A stretch of 40,546 bases of DNA from Candidatus Termititenax persephonae (GCA_003864475.1 BGZO01000012.1:1-40546), one strand, 5' to 3'. Counted from the first letter of the stretch, positions 7,628 through 17,447 are shown. Translations and numbers: made by a program. The notes: generated from the letters alone by a model not told the origin.

Positions 7628-8170
7628 TTATCCCAGCATATAGCGGTCGGCATACAAATCTCCGCCGTGAATGTCGTAGATGAGCGTTACGGGAAAGTCC
7701 CGGACAGTCAGCCGCCGTACGGCCTCCGTGCCAAGTTCCGGGAAGGCAATGACCTGTGCCGCCGTAACCGCCCGTGCCAGCAAAGCCCCCGCGCCGCCGA
7801 GTGCGCCCAGATAGAGGGCTTTATTTTTTTGCAAAGACGCTTTGACTTCCGCCGCGCGCGGCCCTTTGCCGATGACGGCGGCTAAACCCAAATCCAGCAG
7901 TTCCGGTGTGAAAACATCCATGCGGTCGCTGGTCGTCGGCCCTATGGAGCCGATGGGTTTGTCGGCTGGAGTTGGCGCCGGGCCGGCATAATAAATAATC
8001 TGATTGGCCAGCGGGAACGGCAAAGTTTCTTTCCGCGCGATAAGCTCTTGGATTCGCTGATGCGCGGCATCCCGCGCCGTGTAGATAACTCCGTTCAAGT
8101 AAAACTCGGCACCGGATTTGTATTTAACAAACTCGGCGCGGTCAAAGGGCAAAGTGATTCGGTAAGGCAT
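7628..8170 (-). CDS. Fumarate hydratase class I, beta subunit (FumB-C/TtdB type)
   Basis: The 180-residue protein matches the C-terminal (beta) domain of iron-sulfur fumarate/tartrate hydro-lyases. Y-Y-A-G-P-A-P near 61-67, I-G-S-I-G-P-T-T-S-D-R-M-D near 73-85 and I-G-K-G near 100-103 are family hallmarks. The active enzyme also needs an alpha subunit carrying the 4Fe-4S cluster, and none is in this window. It heads a minus-strand block with the hydrolase and the Re-citrate-synthase-like enzyme, which together suggest a partial TCA route. An extended -10 lies 6 nt before the ATG, so the message is probably leaderless. Confidence 0.85.
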   Translation of the reverse strand: MPYRITLPFDRAEFVKYKSGAEFYLNGVIYTARDAAHQRIQELIARKETLPFPLANQIIYYAGPAPTPADKPIGSIGPTTSDRMDVFTPELLDLGLAAVIGKGPRAAEVKASLQKNKALYLGALGGAGALLARAVTAAQVIAFPELGTEAVRRLTVRDFPVTLIYDIHGGDLYADRYMLG

Positions 8171-8176
8171 GGACGG

Positions 8177-8185
8177 ATTATATCA
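8177..8185 (-). promoter_or_regulatory. Extended -10 (TGATATAAT) for the fumarase-beta operon
   Basis: On the minus strand TG-A-TATAAT ends 6 nt before the ATG at 8170, which places the transcription start at the start codon itself. There is no room for a Shine-Dalgarno. Confidence 0.65.
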
Positions 8186-8199
8186 CTGGGCGGCGGATA

Positions 8200-8964
8200 T
8201 CATTTCACGAGCGAACAGAGTTTTCGTGAATACGTATAATACGCCAGACCAAAGTATTCTTTCAGCCCGGCGAAACTCTCAACGAGATAGCGCGTATTGG
8301 GAAAAATATCCTGCCAGTAATAGACAGCGCCTTCGTAACGCTGGTCGCCGGGCAGGGGTACGGCGGGGATTTGCAAGTCCCGCGCCATCTGCATGGCTCG
8401 GGGCAGATGCGCCGCGCTGGTAACCAGACCGGGTTTTTGAAATTTATATTTTTGTAAATAAATTTTGGCATACTTTAAATTTTCTTGAGTGTTGCGGCTT
8501 TGTTTTTCCAGAATAATTTTCTGCGTCGGCACGCCCCAAGACTGGAGGATGGCCGCCATGACCGTGCTTTCGTTGACTCCATTGCCTAGTGGGTCGCCAC
8601 CGCAGACGATAATCGGCAGGGGCTTTTTTTTATAAATCTGGTGCGCGGCATAGAGCCTCTGTAGCGAGGAGTGGCTCGGCCGTCCGTCCCGGGACACGCC
8701 GCCGCCTAGGACAATCAGTACGTCGAGGCTGCTGGAACTTTTGGCGTATTGGCTGGGTGGATATCTGGTCTCCAGCGGCTGAATAATCAAGTCGCGCCCG
8801 GGCTTGGCGGAGAGAAAATAAATCAGCGTGCTGGACAAGATGAGCAGAAAAACGCAAGTCCGGCGGCGGTTTTGCAGGGCGGCGCCCAGCGCCAAAAATA
8901 ACAACAGCATGAACAAGGCTGGGGAAAGCAAAGTCCAAGTAAATATTTTGCCGAGGAGGAACAT
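8200..8964 (-). CDS. YdcF/ElyC/SanA family membrane protein (DUF218)
   Basis: The 254-residue protein has two N-terminal hydrophobic helices (about 8-29 and 34-52) and then a DUF218 domain: V-L-I-V-L-G-G-G (83-90), I-V-C-G-G-D (118-123) and a S-R-N-T-Q-E-N block (about 155-161). In E. coli, ElyC and SanA of this family affect envelope and peptidoglycan-lipid metabolism; the exact reaction is unresolved. It should sit in the inner membrane with the DUF218 domain outside. The ATG is 8 nt after an extended -10, another probable leaderless start. It is a separate unit from the fumarase operon downstream. Confidence 0.75.
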   Translation of the reverse strand: MFLLGKIFTWTLLSPALFMLLLFLALGAALQNRRRTCVFLLILSSTLIYFLSAKPGRDLIIQPLETRYPPSQYAKSSSSLDVLIVLGGGVSRDGRPSHSSLQRLYAAHQIYKKKPLPIIVCGGDPLGNGVNESTVMAAILQSWGVPTQKIILEKQSRNTQENLKYAKIYLQKYKFQKPGLVTSAAHLPRAMQMARDLQIPAVPLPGDQRYEGAVYYWQDIFPNTRYLVESFAGLKEYFGLAYYTYSRKLCSLVK

Positions 8965-8972
8965 AGTTTTTT

Positions 8973-8981
8973 ATTATATCA
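8973..8981 (-). promoter_or_regulatory. Extended -10 (TGATATAAT) for the ydcF-like gene
   Basis: The same nonamer as at 8177-8185, on the minus strand, ending 8 nt before the ATG at 8964. It predicts a leader of only about 1 nt. Confidence 0.65.
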
Positions 8982-9058
8982 TGCGTTAAGTAGCTAACGG
9001 AGTTTGCTCTGGCGAGATGTTCAGGCTGAACAGGGATTGGTTGTTTTTTGCCTGACGC

Positions 9059-10366
9059 TTAACTTGGAAAATTTCTGTAGCACCATCTTTGATATTCTTT
9101 ATTAAGGGCAGTATATTCCTCTAGTAATTGTTTTTCTTTAATCCAAAGTTGTCCCCAAAAAGGCTGTTTGAGGAGTTCTTCTTCATATAGACTTAAATTG
9201 CCTTTATAGATGCCGGCATGATCGATGTCATGAAATATTTTACTGTCAATGGTTTTTATTTGCAGTTCATAACAAATATGGTTGCTGGGTGGAATAGAAG
9301 GAGAGGGATGGGAAAGCCTTATTATATATTTTACGTCTCGATAAGGCTTTTCTTTTTTATTTTTATAAAAAAGATTTTCTTCCTCTAGGATGAAGTCCCG
9401 AGGAATAGAGGCTTTGATTAAATTCATTGTGTTTTCGATAGCAAAATAATCTTCCACCGCGAGGCAGGCTCCGGTAATATCGGTAATGTCCGAAAGCAAA
9501 ATCTCCCGGCCATAATTCTTAGTTTTTGCATAGTTTTCCATTTTCTTGATAATGCTTTCCGCGTCTTTAATGCGCGGCAAAAATAACTGCGGAGGAACAT
9601 TGGGCTTAAGCGGATGATGCTGCGATAACCAAAAAAGACGGCGTAAAGTCTCTAACTCTACTTGGCTGAGGTACTTGGCTAAAGTTGTCAAAGTTTTGCT
9701 TAGTTGCTTGGGCGTAACGGCATTTTGGAATTTCAGGCCAAGCCCACGGTGGGCAACTGAATATTCTTCGATGATGTCTTTTAAGGTGTTTTTTACTTCA
9801 TTGGAAGGGGAGTCCATTAAGGGCAGCCAAAGCCAGTCAGTAGCTTTTTTTTGCAAATCATGCAAGACCATCTTGATTATCTCAAGGTGTTTATGCACCA
9901 AGCTGTCTTCATTGATAAAATAACACATAAATCGGCTGTCGAGATTTTTACTGGCCTCTCTTATGCCGACGATGGGCAGGCTATATATATCAGCGTGGGG
10001 GCCAGAAGTTCTCCGTTGCTCCAGAAATTGTTCCTTATTGTTTTGATAATTGCCGGGCTTGAAAAGTTGTCCCCAATAAAGATTGCTGTAACGCTTCACT
10101 GCTTCAACACCCCGATGGTAGTCTCCACCGTAAAATTCATACGATTCTTCAGGCACCGAGAGTTGCGTTATGCGATCACATATATATTTAACATAAGGGT
10201 TGTTATACATTAATTGTTTAGTGAAGGTGTTTTTTTCACTACAGTTTAAGATTTGCGAGAAGGCCAAGTAAGCTTCCTCCAGATACGGATACCCATGTTG
10301 TTTTAAGCCAGTCGTTATATATTTTAAGCGGTTAGTTATTTTTTCTTCCCATGCTTTTAAGGCCAT
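9059..10366 (-). CDS. RelA/SpoT-fold protein with an unknown N-terminal domain
   Basis: The 435-residue protein has a C-terminal RelA/SpoT nucleotidyltransferase-like region. R265-x-K267-x-x-x-S271-x-x-K274 matches the substrate loop of (p)ppGpp synthetases, D-I-T-D-I-T-G (293-299) the metal site, E367-L-Q-I-K-T372 the conserved E-x-Q-I-x-T, and H383 to Y387-K388 the closing H..YK. The Arg normally following G-I in D-I-x-G-I-R is Cys301. Residues 1-260 match nothing I recognise. The gene is AT-rich, lone, and lies behind a tetranucleotide repeat, so it may be a horizontally acquired alarmone-synthetase-type toxin or defence factor. Start: AGAGGG lies 8 nt before the ATG. Confidence 0.6.
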   Translation of the reverse strand: MALKAWEEKITNRLKYITTGLKQHGYPYLEEAYLAFSQILNCSEKNTFTKQLMYNNPYVKYICDRITQLSVPEESYEFYGGDYHRGVEAVKRYSNLYWGQLFKPGNYQNNKEQFLEQRRTSGPHADIYSLPIVGIREASKNLDSRFMCYFINEDSLVHKHLEIIKMVLHDLQKKATDWLWLPLMDSPSNEVKNTLKDIIEEYSVAHRGLGLKFQNAVTPKQLSKTLTTLAKYLSQVELETLRRLFWLSQHHPLKPNVPPQLFLPRIKDAESIIKKMENYAKTKNYGREILLSDITDITGACLAVEDYFAIENTMNLIKASIPRDFILEEENLFYKNKKEKPYRDVKYIIRLSHPSPSIPPSNHICYELQIKTIDSKIFHDIDHAGIYKGNLSLYEEELLKQPFWGQLWIKEKQLLEEYTALNKEYQRWCYRNFPS

Positions 10367-10400
10367 TTATCTACCCTCTCTAATAGCTATCTCCTATCTA

Positions 10401-10424
10401 TTTATTTATTTGTTTGTTTGTTTG
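10401..10424. repeat. Tetranucleotide repeat, (TTTA)2(TTTG)4
   Basis: Two TTTA units (10401-10408) and four TTTG units (10409-10424) sit 35-58 bp upstream of the RelA/SpoT-fold gene start on its transcribed side. On the minus strand they read (CAAA)4(TAAA)2. The position fits a promoter-spacing phase-variation tract, though four copies is short. Confidence 0.7.
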
Positions 10425-10459
10425 TTGTCTATTTATCTATCGTAATTTTTAGGGACTTG

Positions 10460-10488
10460 TTGCAAATAATTTAGTTTGTTCATAAAAT
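10460..10488 (+). promoter_or_regulatory. Promoter TTGCAA-17-TAAAAT for copA
   Basis: The -35 is TTGCAA (10460-10465), the -10 is TAAAAT (10483-10488), with a 17-nt spacer. The ATG at 10495 begins 6 nt after the -10, so transcription should start on the initiation codon. No Shine-Dalgarno is present. Confidence 0.65.
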
Positions 10489-10494
10489 TGCTTC

Positions 10495-12705
10495 ATGAAA
10501 ACAATTATCAATATCGGCGGCATGTCCTGCGCGGGTTGCGCCAGGGCGATTGAAGAGGCGGTCGCCAAACTCGACGGTGTGCGGAGCGCGGCGGTCAATC
10601 TGGCAGCGGAAAAAGCCGCCGTCGTTTATGACCCCCAGAAAATCACGCAGGAGGCTGTCGAGGCGGCAATCAATAATCTGGGGTATAAAGTCCTGTCCCG
10701 GCCTGCCCCGGAAGAGAATGTCCGAGGGGCTTGGCGGCAATTTGGTCTGGCCGCGCTGTTTGCACTGCCGCTGCTCTATCTGGCGATGATTCCGATGCTG
10801 GCTGCTTGGGCGGAGCGGCTGCTGCCTTTTCCCCTCTTGCCATTGGTCTTGAATCCGCAGTATCACGCTTTCCGTTATGCCTTGGCGCAGTTTGTTTTGG
10901 TTTTGCCGATTATGCTGGCGGGACTGAAGTTTTATACCCGCGGCTGGCACGCGCTCCTGCGGCTCCGCCCCAATATGGACTCGCTGATTGCCGTGGGAAC
11001 GGCCGCCGCTTTTTTGTACAGCGTATATAATGTATATCTGCTGGGGCGCGGGAATTATCATGCCCTGCATGCGCTTTATTTCGAGACGGCTGGCATTATC
11101 CTCACGCTGGTTCTGCTCGGCAAGGCTCTGGAAGCCTCCGCCAAGGGTCGCGCTTCCGCGGCGATAACCAATCTCTTAAAACTTGCGCCGCAGACGGCGG
11201 TGGTTGTCCGCGGCGATGTGGAAAAAGAAATCCCCCTTGCGGAAGTGCTGGTCGGGGATATCGTGCTGGTCAATCCGGGCGCCAGAATTCCGGTGGACGG
11301 CGAGGTCATCGACGGACGGACGAGCGTGGATGAGTCCATGCTGACGGGCGAGAGCCTGCCTGTAGAAAAAAAAGCCGGGGATGTGGTTTACGCGGCGACC
11401 CTGAATACCACTGGCGCAATTGAATTCCGCGCGGCCAAGGTTGGCGAGGCGACCGCGCTGGCGCAGATTGTCAAACTGGTGGAGGCCGCCCAAAATTCCA
11501 AGGCTCCGATTGCGCGTTTGGCGGACGTGGTGTCTGGTTATTTTGTCGCAGGCTTGTTTGCGGTTGCCGTGCTGACGGGTATTTTCTGGCTGGTCTTTAC
11601 GCGCGATATTGCCTCGGCCTTGACTAATTTTGTTTCCGTGCTGGTTATTGCCTGCCCCTGCGCCTTGGGGCTGGCAACTCCGACGGCCGTCATGGTGGGC
11701 GCTGGTCGGGGCGCGGAAAAAGGCATTTTAATCAAAAACGGCGCGGCTCTGGAAAATAGCTGCCGCCTCGACACGGTTATTTTTGATAAGACTGGCACTT
11801 TGACCGAGGGGCGGCCTGTGGTTACGGATATTTTTACTGTCGCTGGCGTAACGCCGGAGTATTTACTGCAGACCGCGGCGGCGGTGGAAAAAAATTCCGA
11901 GCATCCTTTGGGGCAGGCTGTTGTGCGTAAGGCGCAGGAGCGCGGCCTCTTGATTGCGGCGGCGCAGGATTTTACGGCATGGCCGGGACGCGGCATCGAG
12001 GCGCGGCTCAACGGCGATGTTGTCTTGGCGGGCAACTATATTTTCATGGCGGAACGCAATGTCCCCACCACGGCGCTGGAAAAGGCGGTGGAACAGGTCG
12101 TGGCGGGCGGCCAGTCGTCGCTCTATGTGGCGCGTGATGGCGAGTTGCTCGGCATGTTCGCGCTGGCGGATTGTCCACGGGCGGACAGCCGGGAGGCGGT
12201 GGCGCGTCTGCATAAAATGGGTATCCGCGTGGTGATGCTGACCGGGGACAACAAACAGGCGGCGGAGCTGACGGCCAAAGAGATTGGCGTGGATGAGGCG
12301 GCGGCGGAGATTTTGCCGCAGGATAAGTTGGACGAGATTAAACGGATTCAAGTTTTCCGCAAAAAGGTGGCGATGGTCGGCGACGGCATCAATGACGCTC
12401 CGGCCTTGGCGCAAGCGGATGTCGGCATCGCGCTGGGTTCGGGTACGGATGTGGCTATCGAGTCGGCGGAAATCGTCCTCTTGCGTAATGATATTTTGGC
12501 GGTGCCTGCCGCGATTATGTTGAGCAGGCGCACCCTGCGCGTGATTAAGCAAAATTTGTTTTGGGCTTTTGCTTATAATATTATCGGGGTGCCGCTGGCG
12601 GCGGCTGGTCTGCTCAATCCTATGCTGGCGGCGGCCGCGATGAGTTTTAGTTCATTGTCGGTGGTGTTGAATGCCTTGCGTCTCAAAAAAGCCAAATTAA
12701 ACTAA
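10495..12705 (+). CDS. copA: Copper-translocating P1B-type ATPase
   Basis: The 736-residue ATPase exports Cu(I) across the cytoplasmic membrane. One N-terminal heavy-metal domain (residues 1-70) has M-S-C-A-G-C (10-15). The membrane metal site is C387-P-C389. The phosphorylated Asp is D432 in D-K-T-G-T-L-T, the P1B-specific H-P is in S-E-H-P-L-G, and G-D-G-I-N-D-A-P is near 628. About eight hydrophobic helices are seen. Length and order are normal for CopA. It stands alone, apparently leaderless. No metal regulator or chaperone lies beside it. Confidence 0.93.
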   Translation: MKTIINIGGMSCAGCARAIEEAVAKLDGVRSAAVNLAAEKAAVVYDPQKITQEAVEAAINNLGYKVLSRPAPEENVRGAWRQFGLAALFALPLLYLAMIPMLAAWAERLLPFPLLPLVLNPQYHAFRYALAQFVLVLPIMLAGLKFYTRGWHALLRLRPNMDSLIAVGTAAAFLYSVYNVYLLGRGNYHALHALYFETAGIILTLVLLGKALEASAKGRASAAITNLLKLAPQTAVVVRGDVEKEIPLAEVLVGDIVLVNPGARIPVDGEVIDGRTSVDESMLTGESLPVEKKAGDVVYAATLNTTGAIEFRAAKVGEATALAQIVKLVEAAQNSKAPIARLADVVSGYFVAGLFAVAVLTGIFWLVFTRDIASALTNFVSVLVIACPCALGLATPTAVMVGAGRGAEKGILIKNGAALENSCRLDTVIFDKTGTLTEGRPVVTDIFTVAGVTPEYLLQTAAAVEKNSEHPLGQAVVRKAQERGLLIAAAQDFTAWPGRGIEARLNGDVVLAGNYIFMAERNVPTTALEKAVEQVVAGGQSSLYVARDGELLGMFALADCPRADSREAVARLHKMGIRVVMLTGDNKQAAELTAKEIGVDEAAAEILPQDKLDEIKRIQVFRKKVAMVGDGINDAPALAQADVGIALGSGTDVAIESAEIVLLRNDILAVPAAIMLSRRTLRVIKQNLFWAFAYNIIGVPLAAAGLLNPMLAAAAMSFSSLSVVLNALRLKKAKLN

Positions 12706-12715
12706 CGAAAAAGTG

Positions 12716-12724
12716 TGTTAGAAT
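12716..12724 (+). promoter_or_regulatory. Extended -10 (TGTTAGAAT) for the lytic transglycosylase gene
   Basis: TG-T-TAGAAT ends 9 nt before the ATG at 12734. It lies in the gap after copA and would give a leader of about 3 nt. Confidence 0.5.
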
Positions 12725-12733
12725 CACTTTCCC

Positions 12734-14500
12734 ATGTTCAGGATTGTTGGTTTGTTTTTCATTATTAGCTGTAGCCTGCTTTGCGCCGCCAATGTCGATT
12801 ACGCACAGGCCAAAAAATATCTCCGCGAAGAGCGTTATGACGAGGCTTATCGGGTCTTCGTCTATGTCGGCGCTAATCGGCGGCAACTGCGCCCTTACTG
12901 TGATTATTATCGGGCGGTCGCTTCTTACGGCGCGGGCAAATACGTGCGGGCGGCCAATATCTTAGAGAGATACACAGGGCAGCAGGATATTCCTTACTTG
13001 GGCGAAGCTTTAGAATTATTGAACGACTGCTATGTCCAGCTGGACAGAACCGCCGAGATACATCCACGTGCGGCTTATAATAAAGCGGTAAAATTATTTG
13101 CCCAGAGCAAATATCCAGAAGTCGTGCGCCTGCTGGCCTTCGTGTCGGCCAACGGTCAATTAGCCGAACTGCCGGAGGATGTTTATTATTATCAGGCGCG
13201 CGCTTATATGTATTGCGCCGAGCCACAGACGGCCACCAAGATTTTGTCTGCCCAGCGGACGGCTGGCGCGGTTTATTATCTCGGGGTGCTGGCTCTCCAC
13301 CGCCAGCAACGCGCCTTGGCCATGCAGAGATTTAGCGAGGTGGCCGATAAATATCCGTCCTCGGAATACGCGCCGCTGGCTCTCTACAATCTGGCGAGAA
13401 ATGCGGGCGGCAGAGCCAGCTTGACCTACTACCGCCGTCTTTACCAAAACTATCCTGAGTCGCGCATCGCGGACGACGCGGCTTGGGAAGTCGGCTGGAC
13501 CAATTATCGGCAGGGCAATTACCGCGCGGCGGTAGAGGTTTTCTTGGCGGGCTATGGGCTGGACAGATATTCGGACAATGCGGACGCGCTCCTGTACTGG
13601 GCCGGGCGGAGCTATCAAAAACTGCGCCGCCGACAGGACGCGGAGATTACTTTTCAACAGACGCTGCGGGAATTTCCCGGACGCTTCTACGGCTGGCGCG
13701 CCGCGCAGCAGCTTGGACTGACTCCCAGTCTGCCCTCCGACAATGTGCAACTTTCCGACATCAGACCGCAGACCGACAAGGCCTTGCTGGAGCTGGTCAA
13801 GATTGGCGAGTATGACGATGCTCTGGCAGAGGCCAAACTCATCACCGACCGCAATAAACAGGAACGGGTGTCCACGGCTTTGCGCATCTATGTTGCGGTG
13901 GCGGCGCACCGCGCGGGCAGTTATAAAGAAGCAATTGCGCTCGGCACAGATGTCCTGCGCGATGTGGAGAAAAATCATGACCAGACCGTGGTGGTGCCGC
14001 CGGAGTTCTGGCAGGTCTGTTATCCGCAGGCCTATCCCTATATTGTGGTGGCCAATGCTGGCAAGCACCAGTTGGCTTCCGCTTATGTCTACGCGCTCAT
14101 CCGGGAAGAGTCGCGTTTTGACCAGAAAGCCTTGTCCCATGCTAACGCTTACGGCTTGATGCAGTTGATTCCCGGCACGGCTCAGCAAATCATGCGCCAG
14201 CGGGGGATTTTAATGGAAGAGTTTGCCCCGGAATTTTTGTTCCGTTCCGACATGAATATCCTGCTCGGCACGGATTATCTGCGGCAAATGCTGGATTGGT
14301 TTGACGGCAATCAGTATCTGGCTTTGGCGGCGTACAATGCCGGCCCGACCGCGGCAGGACGCTGGTTGCGACAGCACGGCGGTTTACGGAATTTTGACCC
14401 GGATGTTTTTGTCGAAAACATAAGCTATGCGGAGACGCGCAACTACGTCAAACGAGTCATGCGGAATTATTGGTTGTATGAGGCTATTTACGGCGGTTGA
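12734..14500 (+). CDS. Soluble-lytic-transglycosylase-like protein with TPR-like N-terminal solenoid
   Basis: The 588-residue exported enzyme cleaves peptidoglycan strands between MurNAc and GlcNAc. A signal peptide (residues 1-18, ending L-L-C-A-A) is followed by a long run of helical TPR-like repeats (about 20-430), as in the ring domain of Slt70. The C-terminal SLT domain starts near 445: R-E-E-S-R-F-D with catalytic E459, A-Y-G-L-M-Q-L-I-P-G-T-A (475-486) and A-A-Y-N-A-G-P (about 535-541). C19 follows L-L-C, so a lipoprotein is possible but the lipobox is poor. Its 3' end overlaps the convergent caspase-like gene by 17 bp. I omit a gene symbol because several slt families look alike. Confidence 0.88.
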   Translation: MFRIVGLFFIISCSLLCAANVDYAQAKKYLREERYDEAYRVFVYVGANRRQLRPYCDYYRAVASYGAGKYVRAANILERYTGQQDIPYLGEALELLNDCYVQLDRTAEIHPRAAYNKAVKLFAQSKYPEVVRLLAFVSANGQLAELPEDVYYYQARAYMYCAEPQTATKILSAQRTAGAVYYLGVLALHRQQRALAMQRFSEVADKYPSSEYAPLALYNLARNAGGRASLTYYRRLYQNYPESRIADDAAWEVGWTNYRQGNYRAAVEVFLAGYGLDRYSDNADALLYWAGRSYQKLRRRQDAEITFQQTLREFPGRFYGWRAAQQLGLTPSLPSDNVQLSDIRPQTDKALLELVKIGEYDDALAEAKLITDRNKQERVSTALRIYVAVAAHRAGSYKEAIALGTDVLRDVEKNHDQTVVVPPEFWQVCYPQAYPYIVVANAGKHQLASAYVYALIREESRFDQKALSHANAYGLMQLIPGTAQQIMRQRGILMEEFAPEFLFRSDMNILLGTDYLRQMLDWFDGNQYLALAAYNAGPTAAGRWLRQHGGLRNFDPDVFVENISYAETRNYVKRVMRNYWLYEAIYGG

Positions 14501-17447
14501 GCAGGCGGTTGTTTAGGCGTTCCCGCAATCTGGGGTTAAGGTTGGCTAAGAACATTTCGCGTTCACGTTGATTTTGCTGGGTGTTCTGGAGAAAAGTGAG
14601 GAGACAATCTCTGGCGGCAGTACTGGTGTGCGGGTTGTCTGGATTACGGTCTTCATCTAGGGCGACTAGGGCGAGGGCGTTGGCTAGGTTTGTGCTGTAA
14701 TTATTGTCGCCACCAGCTAGCCGCATACTCCTGATTAAAGTCAACAACTCCTGTCCAGCCGTGTCTCCGCTGGCTCTTAACAGTTCACGGATATAGGCTG
14801 TTCTGGCGCGATAATTATCGTCCTGGCGTTGCTGATGTTTTGGCACGCTTTCGCGCAACCCATTGAATTCCTTTCTGGTCAGGGGCTTACGGAAACAGCC
14901 GCGTAAGGAGTGATTGTTTAAAGGCGTGTTTTCATCTTGACGGCGGGCGATAAATACCGAGTCCGGCAGGGCGGCATATTCTTCTTTATAAATGGCACGT
15001 ATTTCCAACCACTCGGCTCGTTCAATTATTTGTAATTCTTTAATATACTGTTCCGCAATAGTAAAATCGCGAATCCTTTGGCCGTCTGCTGTCTCCAAAA
15101 TACCGTAGTCGAGGGATAGCTGTATGCCGCCGTTAACTGCCGACGAAAATCTAAAACCAAAATCATTAAAATTCGTCAGAAATTCCGCTTGATTTTTACT
15201 GCTATACACGGAAAATTTAATTTGTTTTGGCCACAATGCTCTGTCAGCGATTTGGCTTTGAATTTCTGCGCTGTCCAATTCCTTTCTCTGGTTGGTTTTT
15301 GCATAGACAACTGTTTTGTCAGTATTGGGGTCGCCAATCATTTGTCCATTAGCATCCCGAGTGTCATAAAACAGTATGCCCGTTACATTATGCTCGGCAT
15401 CGAAAACTAAGTTGCCGCCGAAAATGTCAAGCGAATCGCCAAGAACTTTGGCGCCGCGGATGCTGTCCGCGAGTATGTCTACCAGGCTGACTTTGGCTCC
15501 CCCGGTTCGACAAGAATAATCAACGATGATGAGTTTATCGGAGCAAAAACTGCCGTACTGTTCGAGTTTAGTACTGTCGGCGCGTCCAAGGATAGCTCTG
15601 TCTTGCAGCGCCGCTAGGCGCTGGCTGACTGGCGAAGGGGCTGAGCCTAAAGTAGCATTCCGCCACATTTGTTCTCTGTCGGCGGGGGAGAGCGTGGCGA
15701 TTTCTTGGCGGAAGGCTTCGCTGCCGAAGTCCATACCAAATTCAAAACCATGGGCGGCCAAAAGGATCAGATTAATGGGATGCTCTAGCGGTTCGCTGGG
15801 ATAATCCTCCGCGTCAGGATTACAATTGTAGGTGTTCTGAAAGGCTTGTAAAAAACCCTCACTGTCATTGTTAGTTTCGTAATAACAGACCTCATAGCCG
15901 TGGGCGTATAACGCCTCAATGTTTTGGCAAAATAAATAATTGTAGGCGGAGAACACGCTGTTGTGGTCGCTTTGGTTGGCGAGGATTAGGGCGGTTTTGC
16001 CGGTAAGTTTATGCTGGCGCGTATAGACGACTTTGCTCAAAATATCGATAGTGCTGAACCGCTCTGGGTACTGGATGGGCGGTTTGAGGTTCTGGCAGTT
16101 TTGCGCTAATTCCTCCAATTGAGCCGCTGAAATGGTCGTATACGAATGTGTTTCATATAGTCCAGCCAAAAGTTCTTGATCCTTCTCAGTGTTTAAGAAG
16201 TTGCGTAAAAATAAATAATCTATATCCGTAAGGGTTCTGGTCTTTTGGGCGAGTAATTGTCTGAATATTTCTTGATTTTCAGTTTTGCTTAATAAAGGCC
16301 GACAAAGTTCTTTAATTTCCAGCATAAAACCAAGTAGTTCATTAATTTCGTGTTGCTTGCCTCTGCTTAAAACGTTGCGGCAAATCTGGCCTAAAATATC
16401 GCTGTCAGGAGTTTGGCTGCTTATTCTTCTCCGCATACCGCCCAGCACTGTGTGATAAATGCCTTGCGGATTGCCCCAAGGTAAATAGGCTTTGCTAATG
16501 TCTAAAAATTTAAGCAAATAATCTTTGTTGTTCATTATTCTAAATCTTAGGTGCTGGTCAAAACTTTTCCAGGCTTTGTCAAATTCCGCCTCACCCTGCG
16601 CCGCGGCCCGCTCAAGATGCTGCAGGAAAAAAGCGACATTTCCAGACTGGGTGTTGCGCCAGATACCGAAATCGGAAGAGTTGTTCTGGTAGTATTCTGG
16701 ATTATATGAATTTATAAAATTACTCAGCCGCTGATAGGCTAAGCTGACTGGCGAATTGTTGTGCGTATCAATAATTTTTGCCAATTCCTGTCGAAAAAGA
16801 TTTATGGCATTTTGTCTTTCACTTACTGCTCCCGCCAAATCAGTCCAGCCCGCGTCCCGATATAGATTTTCTAGGGCTTGGGCGGTTGGGGCGGGAGCGT
16901 TTTGGAACATGACCGCCAGCAGGTTTGCGGCATAGTGGCTTCTTTCCCCGTTGTCTTTTATGATATGGACGATTAAGAGGTTTATAAAAGTCGCCGGGTC
17001 TACATCTTTAAGGAGATTTCCCAGTACTTCTTGCAGTACAGACTGGTCGGCTACGGTTAAGAGATTGTTGAGCAGGCGTTGATTTGCGGGAGACGGATTG
17101 ATAAAAAAATTAAAGATAATTTTTCCGGCATTTTCGTGTTTGCCCTCGACTATTGTGCGGAGTATGGCGTTGGCTAAATTTTTGCTGTAGTTTTGGTCAT
17201 TTGTCCCAGGCTGAATAGTCTCCAGCAGTCTTTTAAATTCCTGCTCGGCAGAATTATTTGTACCGGACAGTTGCTGGCTGATAAATTCCACCCGCGATAT
17301 TCGGTCTTTAGACGAGGCGCTGGGTTTTTCCCGCATCCGATTAAATTCGGCGCGTGAAATCTTGCCGTCATTATTGCGGTCAATGTTTGTCAGCCGTTCA
17401 TTCCGTCTGTCGTAAGCGCTAATCCCTAGGTTCATTGGGTCGGACAT
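14484..17447 (-). CDS. EF-hand protein with caspase-like (clan CD) core and flanking duplicated modules
   Basis: The 987-residue protein is not a family I recognise as a whole. Residues 23-34 are a textbook EF-hand calcium loop (D23, N25, D27, G28, I30, E34). A caspase-like fold is suggested at about 483-690: a first strand K-T-A-L-I-L-A-N (484-491), then I-L-L-A-A-H-G with H566, and L-I-I-V-D-Y-S-C with C646. The hydrophobic-H-G and hydrophobic-D-x-x-C pair is the clan CD dyad. A ~100-residue module occurs twice: at 31-130 and 857-970, sharing R-x-E/K-E-F-N-x-L/M-R-E and N-Y-S-x-N-L-A-N-A. There is no signal peptide. The start has GAGGAG 8 nt upstream. Proteolysis and calcium control are inferences. 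Confidence 0.6.
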   Translation of the reverse strand: MSDPMNLGISAYDRRNERLTNIDRNNDGKISRAEFNRMREKPSASSKDRISRVEFISQQLSGTNNSAEQEFKRLLETIQPGTNDQNYSKNLANAILRTIVEGKHENAGKIIFNFFINPSPANQRLLNNLLTVADQSVLQEVLGNLLKDVDPATFINLLIVHIIKDNGERSHYAANLLAVMFQNAPAPTAQALENLYRDAGWTDLAGAVSERQNAINLFRQELAKIIDTHNNSPVSLAYQRLSNFINSYNPEYYQNNSSDFGIWRNTQSGNVAFFLQHLERAAAQGEAEFDKAWKSFDQHLRFRIMNNKDYLLKFLDISKAYLPWGNPQGIYHTVLGGMRRRISSQTPDSDILGQICRNVLSRGKQHEINELLGFMLEIKELCRPLLSKTENQEIFRQLLAQKTRTLTDIDYLFLRNFLNTEKDQELLAGLYETHSYTTISAAQLEELAQNCQNLKPPIQYPERFSTIDILSKVVYTRQHKLTGKTALILANQSDHNSVFSAYNYLFCQNIEALYAHGYEVCYYETNNDSEGFLQAFQNTYNCNPDAEDYPSEPLEHPINLILLAAHGFEFGMDFGSEAFRQEIATLSPADREQMWRNATLGSAPSPVSQRLAALQDRAILGRADSTKLEQYGSFCSDKLIIVDYSCRTGGAKVSLVDILADSIRGAKVLGDSLDIFGGNLVFDAEHNVTGILFYDTRDANGQMIGDPNTDKTVVYAKTNQRKELDSAEIQSQIADRALWPKQIKFSVYSSKNQAEFLTNFNDFGFRFSSAVNGGIQLSLDYGILETADGQRIRDFTIAEQYIKELQIIERAEWLEIRAIYKEEYAALPDSVFIARRQDENTPLNNHSLRGCFRKPLTRKEFNGLRESVPKHQQRQDDNYRARTAYIRELLRASGDTAGQELLTLIRSMRLAGGDNNYSTNLANALALVALDEDRNPDNPHTSTAARDCLLTFLQNTQQNQREREMFLANLNPRLRERLNNRLLNRRK

